Positions 55,352-63,738 of a stretch of DNA of 64,000 nt are shown in pieces. Source of the stretch: Pseudomonas syringae (GTDB lineage: Bacteria; Pseudomonadota; Gammaproteobacteria; Pseudomonadales; Pseudomonadaceae). A program made the translations under genes and the position numbers. The notes below the pieces were generated by a model. It saw nothing but the letters and a program-made list of their open reading frames with translations. It ran no database searches and was not told where the DNA came from. Within the stretch, counting starts at the first letter, position 1. Every line of letters begins with the position of its first letter. Where the stretch lies: positions 62,001 to 126,000 of the forward strand of contig NZ_JPQU01000067.1 in NCBI RefSeq assembly GCF_000737245.1, in the 5' to 3' direction.

Positions 55352-57988
55352 TCAGCCGGTGTTGCGCAATCCGGCGGCGATTCCCGCTACAGACACCAGA
55401 AGCGCCTGTTCCAGAGGACTCTCCAGACTGGCCTCGCGCTTGCGTGAGCGGGCTAGAAGCTCGGCCTGCAGCAGGTGCAGAGGATCGAGATAGGTGTTGC
55501 GCAGACTGATGAATTCCAACGTTGCGGGGCTATGTGCCAGCAGTTGCGACTGACGGGTCAAGCCAAGCACCACATTGCACGCCTGCGACAATAGGTCGCG
55601 TAAATGCGTACCCAAATGTTGCAGTTCCGGCGCCACCAGACGTTGATCGTATAACTGCGCGATGTCGTGATCGGCTTTTGCCAAGACCATCTCCAGCATG
55701 TCGATCCGGGTTCTGAAGAATGGCCACTGCTCGCGCATTTCATCCAACAACGAACCTTCGCCACGCTCCAGGGCTTTACTCAGAGCCGCTTCCCAGCCGA
55801 GCCACGCGGGGAGCATCAGACGCGTCTGGGTCCAGGCGAAAATCCACGGGATGGCGCGCAGGCTTTCCACCCCGCCTTCACGACGTTTTGCCGGGCGACT
55901 GCCCAGCGGCAAGCGACCCAGCTCCTGCTCCGGGGTCGCCTGACGAAAGTATTCGACGAACTCGGGATTTTCCCGCACCACGGCACGATAGGCACTGACG
56001 CCGTCGGCTGCCAGGCTGTCCATCATCTTGCGCCAGGCCGGCTGCGGCGGCGGTGGTGGCTGCAAAGTGGCTTCCAGCACGGCAGCCAGGTAAAGATTGA
56101 GGTTCTGTTCAGCGATGTCTGGCAAGCCGAACTTGAAGCGAATCATCTCGCCCTGCTCTGTCGTGCGGAAACGTCCCGAGACCGACCCCGGCGGCTGCGA
56201 CAGAATCGCCGCATGTGCCGGACCACCGCCACGGCCTACGGTGCCACCGCGACCGTGGAACAACAGCAGCTCGACTTGTTGGTCGCGGCATATCTCCACG
56301 AGTTTTTCCTGGGCTCGATATTGCGCCCAGGCCGCCGCAGTCGTACCGGCATCCTTGGCTGAGTCCGAATAACCGATCATGACTTCTTGCGGGCCGTGCA
56401 GCCGTGAACGGTATCCCGGCAGGCTTAACAATTGCTCGATGGCAGGCCCGGCGTTATCCAGGTCGGCCAGAGTTTCGAACAACGGCACCACGCGCATCGG
56501 CCGCTGCAGGCCGGACTCTTTGAGCAATAGTTGCACCGCGAGCACATCCGACGCGGCGCTGGCCATGGAGATGACATAAGAGCCCAGTGAGGCCGCTGGA
56601 GCCGCCGCCACTTCACGACAGGTCGCGAGCACTTCAGCGGTGTCAGCCGACGGCTTGAAATGCGCAGGCAGCAGTGGTCGCCGATTACTCAGCTCAGCCA
56701 GCAAGAAGTCCACCCGCGCCTGTTCATCCCAATCTTCGTAGCGCCCCAGACCCAGATAATCGGTGATCTCGGTCATGGCTGACGAATGCCGAGTGGAATC
56801 CTGACGCACGTCGAGCCTTACCAGAAACAGACCGAACGTCACCGCCCGGCGCAGACAATCGAGCAATGGCCCATCGGCGATCACGCCCATGCCGCACTCA
56901 TGCAGCGACTGGAAGCACAGCATCAGTGGCGCCAGCAGTTCGCGGTTATCGTGCAAAACGTTTTCCGGTGCAGGCTGGGTGACGCTCAGCGACGATTGTG
57001 CCCAGTTGCGGGTCGCCCGAAGGCGTTCGCGCAGTTGCTTGAGCACTGCCCGATAGGGTTCGGCGCTATCCCCGACACTGGCGCGCAACGCGTCGCTGGC
57101 CTGCTGCATGGACAACTCGGCGGCCAGTTGATCGACGTCACGCAAGTAAAGGTCAGCGGCCATCCAGCGCGCCAGGAGCAGCACTTCCCGGCTCACGGCA
57201 GCGGTGACATTCGGGTTGCCGTCCCGGTCGCCGCCCATCCACGAGGCGAAACGTATCGGCGCTGCCTCCAGCGGCAGATGAAAACCGGTCGCCGCATGCA
57301 GTGCGTGATCTGCCTTGCGTAAGTAGTTGGGCACGGCCTGCCACAGAGAATGTTCGATGACTGCGAAGCCCCATTTGGCCTCATCAACCGGGGTCGGGCG
57401 GGTACGACGAATTTCTTCGGTATGCCAGGCCTCGGCGATCAGGCGCTGCAAGCGCTCGGTAATCTGCTCGCGTTCGGCACTGTTCAAATCCCGGTGATCC
57501 AGAGCGGCCAGTTGAGCAGCGATAGCGTCGTATTTCTGGATCAGCGTGCGCCGCGCCACTTCGGTAGGGTGAGCGGTCAGGACCAGTTCGATTTCCAGCT
57601 TGCCCAGTTGCCGGGCCAGCGCTTCGCTGCTTTGCCCCGAGGCCTTCAGGCGCGCCAGTAACTCTGGCAGCACCCGTGACTCAAAAGGCTGCGGCTGGGC
57701 GTCATCGCGGCGACGGATCAGCTGATATTGCTCGGCGATATTAGCCAGATTGAGGAATTGATTGAAGGCTCGCGCCACCGGTAACAATTCGTCTTCACCC
57801 AGGCCGTCCACACTGGAACTGAGTTGCTCGGCACCTTCGGCAGAACCTCTGCGCCCAGCCTTGGCACCCTTGCGAATGCGCTCGATCTTGTCGAGAAACT
57901 CAGGCCCGCGCTGCTCGCGGATGGTGTTGCCAAGCAACTCGCCCAACAGGTGAACGTCCTCGCGCAATCGCGCATCGATATCCGCCAT
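55352..57988 (-). CDS. ppc: Phosphoenolpyruvate carboxylase
   Basis: Carboxylates PEP to oxaloacetate to refill the TCA cycle. The catalytic histidine is in VLTAHPTEVARRT near residue 138. GYSDSAKDAGTTAAAW near residue 535 and FHGRGGTVGRGGGPAH near residue 577 are the substrate-binding signatures. The protein ends in RNTG, the conserved C-terminus that forms part of the site. The 878 residues are normal. The 274-base gap to adk holds no supported gene. Confidence 0.98.
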   Translation of the reverse strand: MADIDARLREDVHLLGELLGNTIREQRGPEFLDKIERIRKGAKAGRRGSAEGAEQLSSSVDGLGEDELLPVARAFNQFLNLANIAEQYQLIRRRDDAQPQPFESRVLPELLARLKASGQSSEALARQLGKLEIELVLTAHPTEVARRTLIQKYDAIAAQLAALDHRDLNSAEREQITERLQRLIAEAWHTEEIRRTRPTPVDEAKWGFAVIEHSLWQAVPNYLRKADHALHAATGFHLPLEAAPIRFASWMGGDRDGNPNVTAAVSREVLLLARWMAADLYLRDVDQLAAELSMQQASDALRASVGDSAEPYRAVLKQLRERLRATRNWAQSSLSVTQPAPENVLHDNRELLAPLMLCFQSLHECGMGVIADGPLLDCLRRAVTFGLFLVRLDVRQDSTRHSSAMTEITDYLGLGRYEDWDEQARVDFLLAELSNRRPLLPAHFKPSADTAEVLATCREVAAAPAASLGSYVISMASAASDVLAVQLLLKESGLQRPMRVVPLFETLADLDNAGPAIEQLLSLPGYRSRLHGPQEVMIGYSDSAKDAGTTAAAWAQYRAQEKLVEICRDQQVELLLFHGRGGTVGRGGGPAHAAILSQPPGSVSGRFRTTEQGEMIRFKFGLPDIAEQNLNLYLAAVLEATLQPPPPPQPAWRKMMDSLAADGVSAYRAVVRENPEFVEYFRQATPEQELGRLPLGSRPAKRREGGVESLRAIPWIFAWTQTRLMLPAWLGWEAALSKALERGEGSLLDEMREQWPFFRTRIDMLEMVLAKADHDIAQLYDQRLVAPELQHLGTHLRDLLSQACNVVLGLTRQSQLLAHSPATLEFISLRNTYLDPLHLLQAELLARSRKREASLESPLEQALLVSVAGIAAGLRNTG

Positions 57989-58204
57989 CGTCCCTTCTCC
58001 CGCTGTATTTTTTGTAGGGGTGCCGCTCAGTCCCCGGCGGATTGCCAGTGAACAAGCGTGGAAAAATCTGCTCTATCCACAGTGCACCAAAAATGTGTGA
58101 CACGCCAAATCCGTATTCATCAAGATCAAGCTAATCTCATTCATGAGCCTGATGGCTCACTACTCGACCAGACCTGCCGTCGGCGGGTAACCGAAGGGGT
58201 CCCT

Positions 58205-58543
58205 ATGAAAATCCGTGAGCTTGCCAAGCACTGGGAAGAGAATGCAAAAGGCCGATTGACCAAGACCCGTTACGCGATTCATCTGGACATGGAGTCGGCT
58301 GCAAGGCTGTCCGCGCTGACCGAAATGTACCCCAAACATCACCCGGAAGAGCTACTGGGCGAACTGATCGGCGCAGCCCTGGAAGAGCTGGAAGCCAGCT
58401 TTCCCTATGTCAAAGGCCAGCACGTAGTGGCGACCGATGAGGAAGGCGATCCACTCTATGAAGACATCGGACCAACACCGCGTTTCCTGGCTCTGTCGCG
58501 CCGCTACCTGCATGACCTTTCCGAAAAACAGGAAGCCGAGTAA
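58205..58543 (+). CDS. Conserved hypothetical protein (pilin-assembly-annotated family)
   Basis: A 112-residue acidic, mostly helical protein, MKIRELAKHWEENAKG at the start and DLSEKQEAE at the end. Similar Pseudomonas proteins are sometimes labelled 'pilin assembly protein', but I see no motif that proves a role. The start is the ATG at 58205; a longer open frame reaches back to 58058 but its 49 extra residues look non-coding. It is divergent from ppc. A tgagcc/ggctca hairpin lies in its leader. Confidence 0.8.
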   Translation: MKIRELAKHWEENAKGRLTKTRYAIHLDMESAARLSALTEMYPKHHPEELLGELIGAALEELEASFPYVKGQHVVATDEEGDPLYEDIGPTPRFLALSRRYLHDLSEKQEAE

Positions 58544-58574
58544 CACTCGACTTAACTCCCCGATCACGTTGACA

Positions 58575-58600
58575 CGACCTGGCCTTTATCAGCCAGGTCG
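58575..58600 (+). terminator. Hairpin after the 112-residue gene
   Basis: A 9-bp perfect stem (58575-58583 with 58592-58600, cgacctggc/gccaggtcg), about 30 bases after the stop codon and followed by CATCTTTCT. The weak T run makes it a modest terminator candidate. Confidence 0.5.
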
Positions 58601-58656
58601 CATCTTTCTGGGCGCGACTTACGACTACTCACGCATGGCTCCCACTAAAAAAACCT

Positions 58657-58684
58657 GAACTATTCGAAAAGCACGCCGGTCCGA
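58657..58684 (+). promoter_or_regulatory. Candidate AlgU (RpoE-type) promoter of the DUF4398-OmpA pair
   Basis: GAACTA at 58657-58662 and TCCGA at 58680-58684 with a 17-base spacer, close to the AlgU/sigma-E consensus GAACTT-N16/17-TCTGA. It lies 115 bases before the DUF4398 start codon. In P. aeruginosa the OmpA-family gene lptF at this locus is known as an AlgU-dependent gene, which fits. Confidence 0.6.
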
Positions 58685-58799
58685 GCCATTAGCCATTACA
58701 GAAAAGCCTACGGATAGCAAACGGCCCTGCCCTCGCTACCTCGCACGCTTCAGGCCCACGACTGTCATGGAAACACCGAAGATTTTCAGGAGTTACATA

Positions 58800-59228
58800 A
58801 TGGAGTCCAAGACGATGAGCACCATCACTGCCAACACCACATTCAAAGGCCTGCGCGGCATGAAGCTCGCTGCTCTGGCACTGGGTGCCAGCTTTGTCCT
58901 CGCCGGTTGTGCAGGCAATCCGCCGAGCGAGCAGTACGCCGTGAGTCAATCGGCAGTCAACAGCGCCGTCAGCGCTGGTGGGACCGAGTATTCCGCCGTG
59001 GAAATGAAGTCAGCCCAGGACAAGCTCAAACAAGCTGAACTTGCCATGCAAGAGCAGAAATATGACGAAGCCCGCCGCCTTGCCGAACAGGCTGAATGGG
59101 ATGCTCGCGTAGCAGAGCGCAAATCCCAGGCTGCCAAGGCAGAAAAAGCGGTGCAGGACGCCCGTCAAGGTGTCAACGAACTACGTGAAGAAGGCATGCG
59201 TCAGGTTCAGCCGGTCAAGGCCCAGTAA
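58800..59228 (+). CDS. DUF4398 domain lipoprotein
   Basis: A 142-residue outer-membrane-type lipoprotein: signal region to the lipobox LAGC (cysteine at residue 38), then the helical, alanine-, lysine- and glutamate-rich DUF4398 repeat region (MKSAQDKLKQAELAMQEQKYDEA). GGAG lies eight bases before the ATG at 58800. Later in-frame methionines (MSTITAN, MKLAALAL) would give a more usual short signal peptide, so the true start is uncertain. It lies 47 bases before the OmpA-family gene and is probably co-transcribed. Confidence 0.85.
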   Translation: MESKTMSTITANTTFKGLRGMKLAALALGASFVLAGCAGNPPSEQYAVSQSAVNSAVSAGGTEYSAVEMKSAQDKLKQAELAMQEQKYDEARRLAEQAEWDARVAERKSQAAKAEKAVQDARQGVNELREEGMRQVQPVKAQ

Positions 59229-59275
59229 CCCACGCTTCTCATGCATTTCGAATTCGATTTAAAGGATGAAATATT

Positions 59276-60058
59276 ATGCGCAAACAATTGATGATCCCTG
59301 CCCTGCTGGCCATGAGTGTTGCTCTCGCTGCTTGCTCGACTCCGCCGAACCCGAACCTGGAACAGGCGCGGACCAACTTCTCGGCGCTGCAAAGCAACCC
59401 TAAGGCCTCTCAGCTCGCAGCCCTTGAAACCAAGGATGCAAGCGACTGGCTGAACAAGGCTGACGCTGCATTCCGCGCCAGCGAAAACGAGAAAAAAGTT
59501 GATCAACTGGCTTATCTGACCAATCAGCGTGTTGAAGTCGCCAAGCAGACCATCAACCTGCGCACCGCTGAGGAAAACCTGAAGAACGCCGCTGCTCAGC
59601 GCGCTCAGGCCCGTCTGGATGCCCGTGACGCTCAGATCAAAGCGCTGCAAGGCAGCCTGAACGCCAAGCAGACCGAGCGCGGTACGCTGGTAACTTTCGG
59701 TGACGTGCTGTTTGACCTGAACAAGGCCGAGCTGAAATCCAACGGTCTGGTTAACGTCAACCAGCTCGCTACCTACCTGCGCGATAACCCGGATCGTAAA
59801 GTGATTGTCGAAGGCTATACCGACAGTTCGGGTTCGGCTTCGTACAATCAGTCGCTGTCGGAGCGTCGCGCTCAGTCCGTGCGCATGGCGCTGGTGAAGA
59901 TGGGTGTTGATCCAGCACGCATCGTTGCTCAAGGCTATGGCAAGGAATACCCGGTTGCCGACAACACCAGCAACTCGGGCCGCGCCCAGAACCGTCGTGT
60001 GGAAGTGACTATTTCCAACGACAATCAGCCGGTAGCACCGCGTTCGTCGATGCAGTAA
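59276..60058 (+). CDS. OmpA-family lipoprotein, LptF-like
   Basis: A 260-residue lipoprotein with lipobox LAAC (cysteine near residue 21). An N-terminal coiled, DUF4398-like part (about residues 25-120) is followed by an OmpA C-terminal peptidoglycan-binding domain (about residues 140-245: VIVEGYTDSSGSASYNQSLS and the RAQNRRVEVTI end). It would tie the outer membrane to the murein sacculus. It matches P. aeruginosa lptF (PA3692 as recalled), an AlgU-regulated stress gene. A strong terminator follows. Confidence 0.9.
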   Translation: MRKQLMIPALLAMSVALAACSTPPNPNLEQARTNFSALQSNPKASQLAALETKDASDWLNKADAAFRASENEKKVDQLAYLTNQRVEVAKQTINLRTAEENLKNAAAQRAQARLDARDAQIKALQGSLNAKQTERGTLVTFGDVLFDLNKAELKSNGLVNVNQLATYLRDNPDRKVIVEGYTDSSGSASYNQSLSERRAQSVRMALVKMGVDPARIVAQGYGKEYPVADNTSNSGRAQNRRVEVTISNDNQPVAPRSSMQ

Positions 60059-60078
60059 ACCGCTGACGTTGTAAACAC

Positions 60079-60115
60079 AAAGCCCGACCTGTGACGACAG
60101 GTCGGGCTTTTTTTG
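60079..60115 (+). terminator. Strong factor-independent terminator after the OmpA-family gene
   Basis: A 14-bp perfect stem (60079-60092 with 60097-60110, aaagcccgacctgt/acaggtcgggcttt) with a four-base loop and a run of seven T, about 20 bases after the stop codon. Confidence 0.92.
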
Positions 60116-60141
60116 TGTCTGTCAGGTCGGGTGGGCGATGA

Positions 60142-60431
60142 CCTGTGGGAGCGGTGCTTGCCCGCGATTCAGGCGATGCGGTATTTCAGGAAAACCGAGT
60201 CGCCCTTATCGCGGGCAAGCCTCGCTCCAACAGGGTTTGGAGTCCGTTGGAGCCGGGCTTGGCCGCGAAGAACGATGACGCGGTGTGCCTGATACACCGC
60301 ATCAACTCCTTCGCGGGCAAGCCTCGCTCCAACGGATCCGTTGATCGTCTGTGGGAGCCGGGCTTGCCCGCGATAGGGCCAACGCGGTATGCCTGAGAGT
60401 CGGCGGTGTCTAAATCGTGGGCAAGCACAGG
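60142..60431. repeat. Cluster of three REP doublets
   Basis: In a 401-base gap without a gene (60059-60459). Doublets at about 60142-60235, 60244-60335 and 60352-60431. All contain cgcgggcaagc cores, but the outer bases vary (gtgggagcg, ttggagccg, gtgggagccg, and cgctccaac). The third right arm is degenerate (atcgtgggcaagcacagg). It looks like repeated insertion or local duplication of REPs, followed by decay. Confidence 0.85.
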
Positions 60432-60459
60432 TCAGATCGCGCTGCTACAGGCAGACAAA

Positions 60460-60789
60460 TCAAGGTTGCAGCTGTTGCGGGGGCTCTTGCTCCACGCAGC
60501 GCACAGCCTGTTTCTTGCTGTTGATCAATACCCCTGACAAACCCTTCTGTGTCGTATCGAACAGCACCAGCACGCCATCCATGCACTGCGCCACTTCCGC
60601 AGCAGGGGTGGCGGCTACTTTGTAGTCCTCCCCGGGCACGGTTTTGACCATGGTGAATTCATTGAGCAGCAGTGCATCTTCAGGCTTGGCGAAGTGCAGG
60701 TAGCCGTAGTACCACAGGCTGCCGACGGTCACGAAAATAGTACCCAGACCGGTGAGGATCAGAGGGATGGCGTTGCGTTCTTCAGTCAT
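60460..60789 (-). CDS. Conserved hypothetical membrane protein, 109 residues
   Basis: One membrane segment (about residues 8-30, IPLILTGLGTIFVTVGSLWYYGYL), then a small soluble domain with two cysteines (VAQCMDGVLV and VRCVEQ). The family is not one I can name. It overlaps the 3' end of the upstream hydrolase gene by eight bases, so it is coupled to it. Confidence 0.8.
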   Translation of the reverse strand: MTEERNAIPLILTGLGTIFVTVGSLWYYGYLHFAKPEDALLLNEFTMVKTVPGEDYKVAATPAAEVAQCMDGVLVLFDTTQKGLSGVLINSKKQAVRCVEQEPPQQLQP

Positions 60790-61693
60790 TGTCGCTCTCG
60801 GTTTTCACACGGTCAGATGGGGCGGAATAATTCGGCACTTCAGCCAGGCGGCGCAGGCCGTTGAAGTGTTGCGGATCTTCAAGATAGCGAACCATCACCT
60901 GCCGCCAGGTCGGGTCGGCAAAGGTCTGCACATGCCCGCCCCGGGTCAGTTGCAACACCCGGGGCAGTGGTGCGGTTTTATACAGGCTGATGCCATTCGC
61001 CAACGGCACCAGGGTGTCGTCCATGCTCTGGAAAATCAGCATCGGTGTACCCGCCAGTTGCGGCAGGCCGTTGAGAGCGCTGTCTGTATCCGGAATCAAC
61101 CAGGACAGCGGAATTTGCAAAGGCCAGGTCAGCCACGAAGTGCTCAGGGTATAGCGGGCCACATCGCGGTAGCTGGCCGGTGTGCCATCCAGAATCAGCG
61201 CCTTGAGCTTGCGTCGTTGCTCCGGATGTTCCGCCAGGTAATGCACGCCCAGCGCGCCGCCGATGCTTTGCCCCAGCACGATCAGCGGTTTGCCTTGCAC
61301 TTCAGGGGCCTTCTTCAGCCAGGCGAAGGCTGCGTCGATGTCCTGATAAATCGACGGCAGGCTCGGTTGCCCCTCGGACTGGCCATAGCCACGATAGTCC
61401 AGCATCAGCACTTGATAGCCCTGCTCCGGCAACCACCAGCTACCCCCGAGATGCCAGGCCAGATTTCCGCCGTTGCCGTGCAAATGCAGCACCGTGCCTT
61501 TGACAGGCACGCCCTCTTTGGCAGGCAGCCACCAGCCGTGCAGGCGTGTGCCGTCGGCGGCGACCAGGGAAACGTCGCGGTATTGCAGGTGGGCTTTTTC
61601 CGGGGTGAACGGCAGGCCGGGCTCGGGGTAGAACAGCATGGAGCTGCAGCCGCTGAGGGAGAGCAGCAGGGTGAGGGAGATCAGGAACTTCAA
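60782..61693 (-). CDS. Alpha/beta-hydrolase lipoprotein (BAAT/Bem46-like)
   Basis: A 303-residue serine hydrolase-fold lipoprotein. The lipobox LSGC (cysteine at residue 16 from the TTG start) ends a neat signal peptide. LHLHGNGGN is the oxyanion segment, the nucleophile elbow is GQSIGG, the likely acid is in SMDDTLVPL, and the catalytic histidine is in GGHVQTF. The start is placed at the TTG at 61693 because AGGA lies seven bases upstream; the ATG six codons earlier (61711) sits at the edge of a REP element and has no ribosome-binding site. The substrate is unknown. Confidence 0.82.
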   Translation of the reverse strand: MKFLISLTLLLSLSGCSSMLFYPEPGLPFTPEKAHLQYRDVSLVAADGTRLHGWWLPAKEGVPVKGTVLHLHGNGGNLAWHLGGSWWLPEQGYQVLMLDYRGYGQSEGQPSLPSIYQDIDAAFAWLKKAPEVQGKPLIVLGQSIGGALGVHYLAEHPEQRRKLKALILDGTPASYRDVARYTLSTSWLTWPLQIPLSWLIPDTDSALNGLPQLAGTPMLIFQSMDDTLVPLANGISLYKTAPLPRVLQLTRGGHVQTFADPTWRQVMVRYLEDPQHFNGLRRLAEVPNYSAPSDRVKTESDND

Positions 61694-61716
61694 GCTGGAA
61701 TCCTTTTCCATGACCA

Positions 61717-61803
61717 GTAGGAGCGCGCTTGCCCGCGATAGCGTTCCGTCAGTCAATGGATGTGTAGTGAGAGGAATCCAATCGCGGGCAAGCGCGCTCC
61801 TAC
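61717..61803. repeat. REP doublet upstream of the hydrolase gene
   Basis: Perfect 23-base inverted arms at 61717-61739 (gtaggagcgcgcttgcccgc...) and 61781-61803. It reaches to within six bases of the ATG at 61711 and so occupies the leader of the hydrolase gene, an unusual place for a REP. It fills most of the gap to the QEGLA gene. Confidence 0.92.
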
Positions 61804-61817
61804 AACAATCACAAGCA

Positions 61818-63095
61818 TTACAAAATATTCGAATAGTCCGCTTCGATCCGGTCCAGGCTCAGATGGTTGAGGAAGTTCGAGAAGCACATCCATGCTGACA
61901 AGGCGTTCATGTCGCGAAATTGCTCGGGCAAGTATTTCGGCGGCACTACCAGACCTTCATCCACCAGCTGACGCAACGTGCGCATGTCTTCAAGGGTGGT
62001 CTTGCCGCAGAACAGCAGCGGCACTTGTTCCAGCTTGCCTTTGCGCACGGCGAGCTGAATATAGTTGTAAACCATGATGAAGCCCTTGAGGTAGGACAAG
62101 TCTTTGGTGAATGGCAGGCCATTGGGCACCGAACCACGGAAAACCCGACTGGCGTTGCCATAGCTTTCCGACATGCCAAAGCCCTGTTCACGGTAGAACT
62201 CGAACACCTGCAGGAAATCAGCGCCCTCCTCGGCCATATGGATGGCGCGGGTACGGTTGGTCAGCTTGCGCAGCCGGCTTGGATAAGAAGCAAAGGCAAT
62301 GACCTCCATGAGAATCGCCAGACCCTCCTGAGTCACCGTTGACGAAGGCGGGCCCTTGGACAGGAAAGTACAGATGGGCTGGTTCTGCCCATTGAGGGTG
62401 GTGCCGACATGCACCAGGCCTTCGTGGACTTCCAGGGCGCGGACATCACGCTCGTTGAACATCGCGTCGGTGCGAATCTTGATGTAATCGGCACCGGCGG
62501 CCGCATCCGCGACGATACCGTCGGATTCGAACACTCGAATGGTGCTTTCGGCCTCGCCAAAAACTTTGTTCAAGCGGCTTTGCAACAGCGAAACCGCGTC
62601 TTGGGCAGTGAGGGTTTTCGGCTCGTCCTTGAGGTCGCCGCGCCCGGCGATGTTATTCAGATAGTCTGAAAGCATCAGGCCGAGGTCGGCCAGGGTCGGG
62701 TCGCCAGCGTGGAAAGCATCGGACGCTGCGCCATACAACTCCTGAGAAATCAGCCCGAAATCCGAGGTGCCTCGGGCTTCGAGCATGCGCACCACCATGC
62801 GGTATTCCTTGCACATGCGGCGCATGATCTGCCCGACCGGGTTGAACTGGCCGAGCTGGCGGGTGATATCACGCTCGATGTTCTGGAATTCAAGTTTCAG
62901 TTCGGCGGAGTCAAAGCCCAGTGGCCGATTCTCGTAATAGGCGCGATCCACAGCGGGCATCGCCTTGCCCTTCGCGGCGAGAAAGTCCTTGCGTACATTC
63001 TCGTCCCACTTGACTGCATCCAGGACCCGGATCGGCGTCTGGGCAAGCACGATGCGATCCGACAACGTTCGAATAGTCTGCTGGTACTCGTCCAC
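61818..63095 (-). CDS. QEGLA-motif protein (DUF1704, flavohemoglobin expression-modulating family)
   Basis: A 425-residue protein of the DUF1704 family, which looks like a metallopeptidase-fold protein. The marker VTQEGLAILME is near residue 260, with the histidine-rich VHEGLVHVGT near residue 225. The family name comes from a proposed effect on flavohemoglobin expression, but the activity is not known. The start is a GTG at 63095 with GGAG six bases upstream. It has the same orientation as the hydrolase and lipoprotein genes. Confidence 0.87.
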   Translation of the reverse strand: MDEYQQTIRTLSDRIVLAQTPIRVLDAVKWDENVRKDFLAAKGKAMPAVDRAYYENRPLGFDSAELKLEFQNIERDITRQLGQFNPVGQIMRRMCKEYRMVVRMLEARGTSDFGLISQELYGAASDAFHAGDPTLADLGLMLSDYLNNIAGRGDLKDEPKTLTAQDAVSLLQSRLNKVFGEAESTIRVFESDGIVADAAAGADYIKIRTDAMFNERDVRALEVHEGLVHVGTTLNGQNQPICTFLSKGPPSSTVTQEGLAILMEVIAFASYPSRLRKLTNRTRAIHMAEEGADFLQVFEFYREQGFGMSESYGNASRVFRGSVPNGLPFTKDLSYLKGFIMVYNYIQLAVRKGKLEQVPLLFCGKTTLEDMRTLRQLVDEGLVVPPKYLPEQFRDMNALSAWMCFSNFLNHLSLDRIEADYSNIL

Positions 63096-63137
63096 CCACT
63101 GCTCCTTTGTTGGTTAGCCCCTGGTTGGGCGTGTGCC

Positions 63138-63716
63138 CTACTTCTTCGGTTGACGCTGGTAGCGCGCCACCTCAAGGAAAACGTCTGAATTTGCAGGGTC
63201 ATCCAAATAGCCAAACACCAGATCCAGAGGGCTGGTTATCAACAGATGTTCATCTTTGCCTGCATCACCTTGACCGGCACTGTCCTTACCGACCTGATCT
63301 CTTTCGCCACTCAGCGCGCCTTGCTCGACCCATTGACTGAATCGATCGAGATCCAGGTTATAGACAACCAGTTCGCCTGTTTCCGCCAATTCAAATCCCG
63401 CCATCACGTAATGCCCGCCGTATTTATTCGGCAGCCCCGCTGACATGTACCAGCGGCTGCCGTGCCGGGACACAGTAAAAGCGTACTCATCGCGGTCTCT
63501 GCGATCGCTTTTACGATAGCTGGCGGCCTTGTACTCACCAGCGCCAGCGCGGCTGATCTCCAGCTCAAGAGGTTCGCCCCATGCGTTTTTGCTGGTCCAG
63601 ACGCCCAATAACTGCGGCGGTGCAGCTTCGCGAGCCGGGATAGGTTCTTTGAACGTCACCAGACAACCGCTCAATAGCAGGAACGACAAGGCGATCAACA
63701 CACGCCAGGCTTTCAT
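63138..63716 (-). CDS. Conserved lipoprotein
   Basis: A 192-residue lipoprotein: signal peptide MKAWRVLIALSFLLLSGC with the lipid-bearing cysteine at residue 18. The mature part has LLGVWTSKNAWGEPLELEI and GHYVMAGFELAETGELVVYNL, a lipocalin- or beta-barrel-like pattern. The function is unknown. The start is the ATG at 63716 with GGGAG five bases upstream; a longer frame to 63818 is rejected because its 34 residues would bury the signal peptide. It lies 42 bases upstream of the QEGLA gene. Confidence 0.82.
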   Translation of the reverse strand: MKAWRVLIALSFLLLSGCLVTFKEPIPAREAAPPQLLGVWTSKNAWGEPLELEISRAGAGEYKAASYRKSDRRDRDEYAFTVSRHGSRWYMSAGLPNKYGGHYVMAGFELAETGELVVYNLDLDRFSQWVEQGALSGERDQVGKDSAGQGDAGKDEHLLITSPLDLVFGYLDDPANSDVFLEVARYQRQPKK

Positions 63717-63738
63717 GGGCTCTCCCGTGAAGGGCTGT

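Noticed and set aside
55137..55352. A 71-codon minus-strand frame between ppc and adk
   Set aside because: No ribosome-binding site, cysteine-rich random-looking translation, touches the ppc stop; most likely non-coding.
58058..58204. N-terminal extension of the 112-residue protein
   Set aside because: The 49 extra codons look non-coding and include leader hairpin sequence; the ATG at 58205 fits a normal start.
60142..60431. Possible CRISPR array because of repeated blocks
   Set aside because: The blocks are inverted, not direct, repeats, with variable outer ends and REP cores; no cas genes nearby.
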